Below, one piece after another: positions 61,221-63,880 of a stretch of DNA of 63,880 nt. Source of the stretch: an uncultured Lachnospiraceae bacterium (lineage in GTDB: Bacteria; Bacillota; Clostridia; Lachnospirales; Lachnospiraceae); the NCBI GenBank assembly GCA_947177445.1, contig CAMWUL010000012.1:1-63880 (forward strand), given 5' to 3'. The notes under the pieces were generated by a model, which was not told where the DNA came from, did no database searches, and saw nothing but the letters and a program-made list of their open reading frames with translations. Numbering within the stretch: position 1 is the first letter of the stretch; each line of letters opens with the position of its first letter. A program made the position numbers and the translations under genes.

Positions 61221-63713
61221 TTACAGCGTCACCTTATCCAGATGCCAGATCTCATCCACATACTGCTGGATGGTCCGGTCAGAGGTGAACTTGCCGGCGC
61301 AGGCCACGTTCAAAATAGCGCTTCTCGCCCAGCCTTCCTTATTCCGGTACGCCGCCTCCACCTGCTTCTGAGCTCCCGCATAGGACTTGAAATCCTTCAG
61401 GATAAAGTAGGTATCCGCCTTGGAGGTGGACAGGGTGTTCAGCAGTGAGTTGTACAGCGGGCGGAAGAGCTCGGACTCGGACGCATAGGTCTTCCTATCG
61501 ATGAGCTGATTCAGCACCTTGCGGATATCTCCGTCGCTGTTGTAGATATCCATGGGATTGTAGCCGCCGCGGTTTTCATAGTTGATGACCTCATCCGAGG
61601 AAAGGCCGAAGATAAAGGCATTTTCCGCCCCTACCTCCTCTACGATCTCCACATTCGCCCCGTCCATGGTTCCCAGGGTCAGCGCTCCGTTGAGCATGAA
61701 TTTCATATTTCCGGTGCCGGAGGCCTCTTTGCTGGCCGTGGATATCTGCTCGGAAACATCCGCCGCCGCAAAAATAATCTCCGCGTTGGATACATTATAA
61801 TTTTCGATGAACACCACCTTGATCTTGTCGCCGATGGAGGCATCGTTGTTGACTACCTCCGCCACAGCGTTGATCAGCTTAATGGTAAGCTTTGCATTGC
61901 GGTAGCCTGCCGCCGCCTTTGCGCCAAAGATAAAGGTTCTGGGATAAAAGTCCATATCCGGCTTCGCCTTCAGCTCATTGTACAGATGCATCACATGAAG
62001 GATGTTCAGCAGCTGTCTCTTGTATTCGTGGAGACGCTTCACCTGCACGTCAAAGATAGAGTTGGGATTCACGGTCACACCGTTATGTTCTTCAATATAC
62101 TTTGCCAGGCGGAGCTTATTCTGATACTTGATTTCCATGAACTCCTTCTGAGCCTGTCTGTCGTCTGCGTAAGCCTTCAGCTTTCCGATCTGGGGCAGAT
62201 CCGTGATCCAGCCGTCCCCGGTTTTTTCGGTAACCCAGTCGGCCAGAAGGGGATTTCCGTGAAGCAGGAAACGTCTCTGGGTGATGCCGTTGGTTTTATT
62301 GTTAAAGCGCTCCGGGAACATTTCGTAGAAATCCTTCAGTTCCTGCTTTTTCAGGATCTCCGTGTGAAGCCTGGCCACGCCGTTGACGGAATAGCCCGCC
62401 ACGATGGCCATATGCGCCATTTTTACCTGTCCATCATACAGAATCGCCATCTTGCGGATCTTCTCCTGCACATCCACGCCGTACATATGGGCGTATTTTT
62501 CCTCAATCTGCTGCACAAACCGGCGGTTGATCTCCTCCACGATCTGATAGATCCTGGGAAGCAGCCTGGAGAACAGGTCGATGGGCCACTTTTCCAGAGC
62601 CTCGGCCATAATGGTATGGTTGGTGTAAGCGCAGGTTCTGGTGGTAATGTCCCAGGCCTCGTCCCAGCCCAGGCCAAAATCATCCAGCAGAATGCGCATC
62701 AGCTCCGGCACCGCTACCGTAGGGTGCGTGTCGTTGAGCTGGAAGGTCACCTTCTCCGGGAACTGATGGATGTCGTCATGCCTGCGCATGAACTTTGACA
62801 CAGCCTCCTGCACCGACGCTGAAATAAAGAAATACTGCTGCTTCAGGCGAAGCTCCTTTCCTGCGTAATGGTTATCGTTGGGATAGAGCACCTCCACGAT
62901 ATTTCTGGCCAGATTCTCCTGTTCCACAGCCTTGCGGTAATCACCCATATCAAAGGATGCCAGCTGGAATACCTCCATGGGCTCCGCGTCCCAGATCCGC
63001 AGCGTGTTTACGATGCTGTTCCCGTAGCCCACGATGGGAACATCAAAGGGAACGGCCTTCACAGCCTGATATCCCTCCTGTACAAAATAGCTCCTCCCGT
63101 TTTCGTCGCTGCGCATGGACACATAGCCGCCGAATTTTACCGTCTTGGCATACTCGGGCCGGCGCAGCTCAAAGGGATTCCCGTCTTCCAGCCAGTTGTC
63201 CGGCACCTCCACCTGGTAACCGTCACGAATCTGCTGCTTGAACATACCATAGCGGTAGCGGATGCCGCAGCCGTATGCAGGATAGCCCAATGTAGCCAGG
63301 GAATCCAGGAAGCAGGCCGCCAGACGTCCCAGTCCTCCGTTGCCCAGGGCGGCGTCAGGCTCCTGGTCCTCAACCAGGTTCAAATCAATCCCCAGCTCCT
63401 CCAGGGCACCCTTTACAGGCTCGGTTGCCTTCAGATTGATAATATTGTTGCCCAGAGCCCGGCCCATCAAAAATTCCATGGACATATAGTACACCATCTT
63501 GGGATCTTCCCTGTCATAAGCCTTCTGGGTCTCCATCCAGTTATCCACAATCTGATCCTTGAGGGAAAGGGAAACTGCCTGGAACAGCTGTTGAGGAGTG
63601 GCCTCCTCCAGCTCCTTGCGGTACAGGGTCTTCACATTGTAGACGACGCTTCTTTTGAAAAGCTCTCTGTCAAACTGTAATTTTTCTTCCTTCGTCAATT
63701 CTGTGGTCTCCAT
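61221..63713 (-). CDS. glgP: Glycogen/starch/alpha-glucan phosphorylase
   Basis: 830 residues, the usual length. It has the phosphorylase core DAALGNGGLGRLAACFLDS, the ATLGYPAYGCGIRYRYG motif and the pyridoxal phosphate lysine in ASGTGNMKFMLNGALTLGT (Lys near 671). It releases glucose-1-phosphate from glycogen or maltodextrin in the cytoplasm. It is transcribed from its own promoter upstream and works with the pullulanase and GlgC/GlgD of this window in alpha-glucan turnover. Confidence 0.97.
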   Translation of the reverse strand: METTELTKEEKLQFDRELFKRSVVYNVKTLYRKELEEATPQQLFQAVSLSLKDQIVDNWMETQKAYDREDPKMVYYMSMEFLMGRALGNNIINLKATEPVKGALEELGIDLNLVEDQEPDAALGNGGLGRLAACFLDSLATLGYPAYGCGIRYRYGMFKQQIRDGYQVEVPDNWLEDGNPFELRRPEYAKTVKFGGYVSMRSDENGRSYFVQEGYQAVKAVPFDVPIVGYGNSIVNTLRIWDAEPMEVFQLASFDMGDYRKAVEQENLARNIVEVLYPNDNHYAGKELRLKQQYFFISASVQEAVSKFMRRHDDIHQFPEKVTFQLNDTHPTVAVPELMRILLDDFGLGWDEAWDITTRTCAYTNHTIMAEALEKWPIDLFSRLLPRIYQIVEEINRRFVQQIEEKYAHMYGVDVQEKIRKMAILYDGQVKMAHMAIVAGYSVNGVARLHTEILKKQELKDFYEMFPERFNNKTNGITQRRFLLHGNPLLADWVTEKTGDGWITDLPQIGKLKAYADDRQAQKEFMEIKYQNKLRLAKYIEEHNGVTVNPNSIFDVQVKRLHEYKRQLLNILHVMHLYNELKAKPDMDFYPRTFIFGAKAAAGYRNAKLTIKLINAVAEVVNNDASIGDKIKVVFIENYNVSNAEIIFAAADVSEQISTASKEASGTGNMKFMLNGALTLGTMDGANVEIVEEVGAENAFIFGLSSDEVINYENRGGYNPMDIYNSDGDIRKVLNQLIDRKTYASESELFRPLYNSLLNTLSTSKADTYFILKDFKSYAGAQKQVEAAYRNKEGWARSAILNVACAGKFTSDRTIQQYVDEIWHLDKVTL

Positions 63714-63766
63714 AATACTATGTTCTCCTCTTTCTATTTCTGCAAAACAAATTTCGCATTTAGATT

Positions 63767-63795
63767 ATTATAACAGCATTTCCCTATAATTCCAA
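63767..63795 (-). promoter_or_regulatory. Promoter of glgP
   Basis: On the minus strand TTGGAA (63790-63795) and TATAAT (63767-63772) are 17 bp apart, about 55 bp upstream of the start codon, which is preceded by GAGGAG. Confidence 0.7.
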
Positions 63796-63825
63796 CTGTT
63801 TTTTCCTGCGCAGACCTGTTTTGGT

Positions 63826-63840
63826 GTTACTTTTCACGGC
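63826..63840. repeat. Solo end of the MITE-like element at the right edge
   Basis: GTTACTTTTCACGGC is identical to the terminus of the elements at 22637 and 44912. What follows (TCAATGTCATTAAG) does not match their interior. Confidence 0.6.
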
Positions 63841-63880
63841 TCAATGTCATTAAGTTAATAACGAACTGACCGAAATGGTT

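Noticed and set aside
63841..63880. End of an insertion sequence at the right edge
   Set aside because: TCAATGTCATTAAGTTAA resembles the outer part of some IS elements, but only 40 bp are available and no transposase sequence can be read.

Overview
The window reads as chromosomal DNA from a spore-forming, strictly Gram-positive-type Clostridia, most likely a Lachnospiraceae gut bacterium. The evidence is the paired GlgC/GlgD, SpoVG, a SpoIIQ-like LytM protein, the long clostridial PRPP synthetase, sugar importers without a local ATPase, AGGAGG ribosome binding sites and TTGACA/TATAAT promoters. No rRNA, canonical tRNA, CRISPR array or intact transposase was seen.

Layout. Bases 1-4500 hold the end of a hydrolase-like gene, a tannase-like lipoprotein and a YtrA-type GntR/ABC operon with its operator. 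Bases 4593-22579 are a large minus-strand carbohydrate locus: LacI regulator, extracellular binding protein, an attenuating terminator, a binding protein fused to beta-sandwich modules, two separate permease pairs, an NHL/Yip1 membrane protein, a DUF5696 protein, a GH5 lipoprotein and a glutaminase-A-like enzyme. Bases 22830-27256 carry an ANT(6)-like and an APH-like enzyme and three envelope proteins of unknown role. Bases 27397-32664 carry an AraC regulator divergent from a four-gene operon of two isomerase/epimerase genes alternating with two Gfo/Idh/MocA oxidoreductases.

Bases 32654-36419 hold the most interesting system. On the minus strand lie two translationally coupled WYL-domain regulators, a structured RNA with tRNA-like acceptor, anticodon and T arms but a greatly enlarged D region, and an SPFH/Band-7 (slipin) protein. 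Published comparative genomics of RNA repair has linked SPFH/Band-7 proteins to a tRNA-like RNA; this locus looks like such a module without a local RNA ligase.

Bases 36682-45705 are mostly housekeeping: spoVG, glgD-glgC, murC, a cluster of DnaA-box-like sites upstream of a DnaD-domain gene and a DnaC/DnaI loader, prs, and a bioY that appears frameshifted. Bases 45789-55581 carry small envelope proteins, plsC, ddl-murF, an amidohydrolase, a degenerate LytM protein and two poorly characterised proteins. Bases 55655-63713 carry a type I pullulanase, an aconitase-like hydratase and glycogen phosphorylase; with glgC/glgD the window holds synthesis and breakdown steps of glycogen.

Two families of small dispersed repeats run through the window. 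One is MITE-like, with GTTACTTTTCACGG terminal inverted repeats and 8-bp target duplications, and appears to enter transcription terminators. The other is a REP-like set of GC-rich palindromes at gene ends. In spoVG and the AraC gene a repeat supplies the last codons of the protein.
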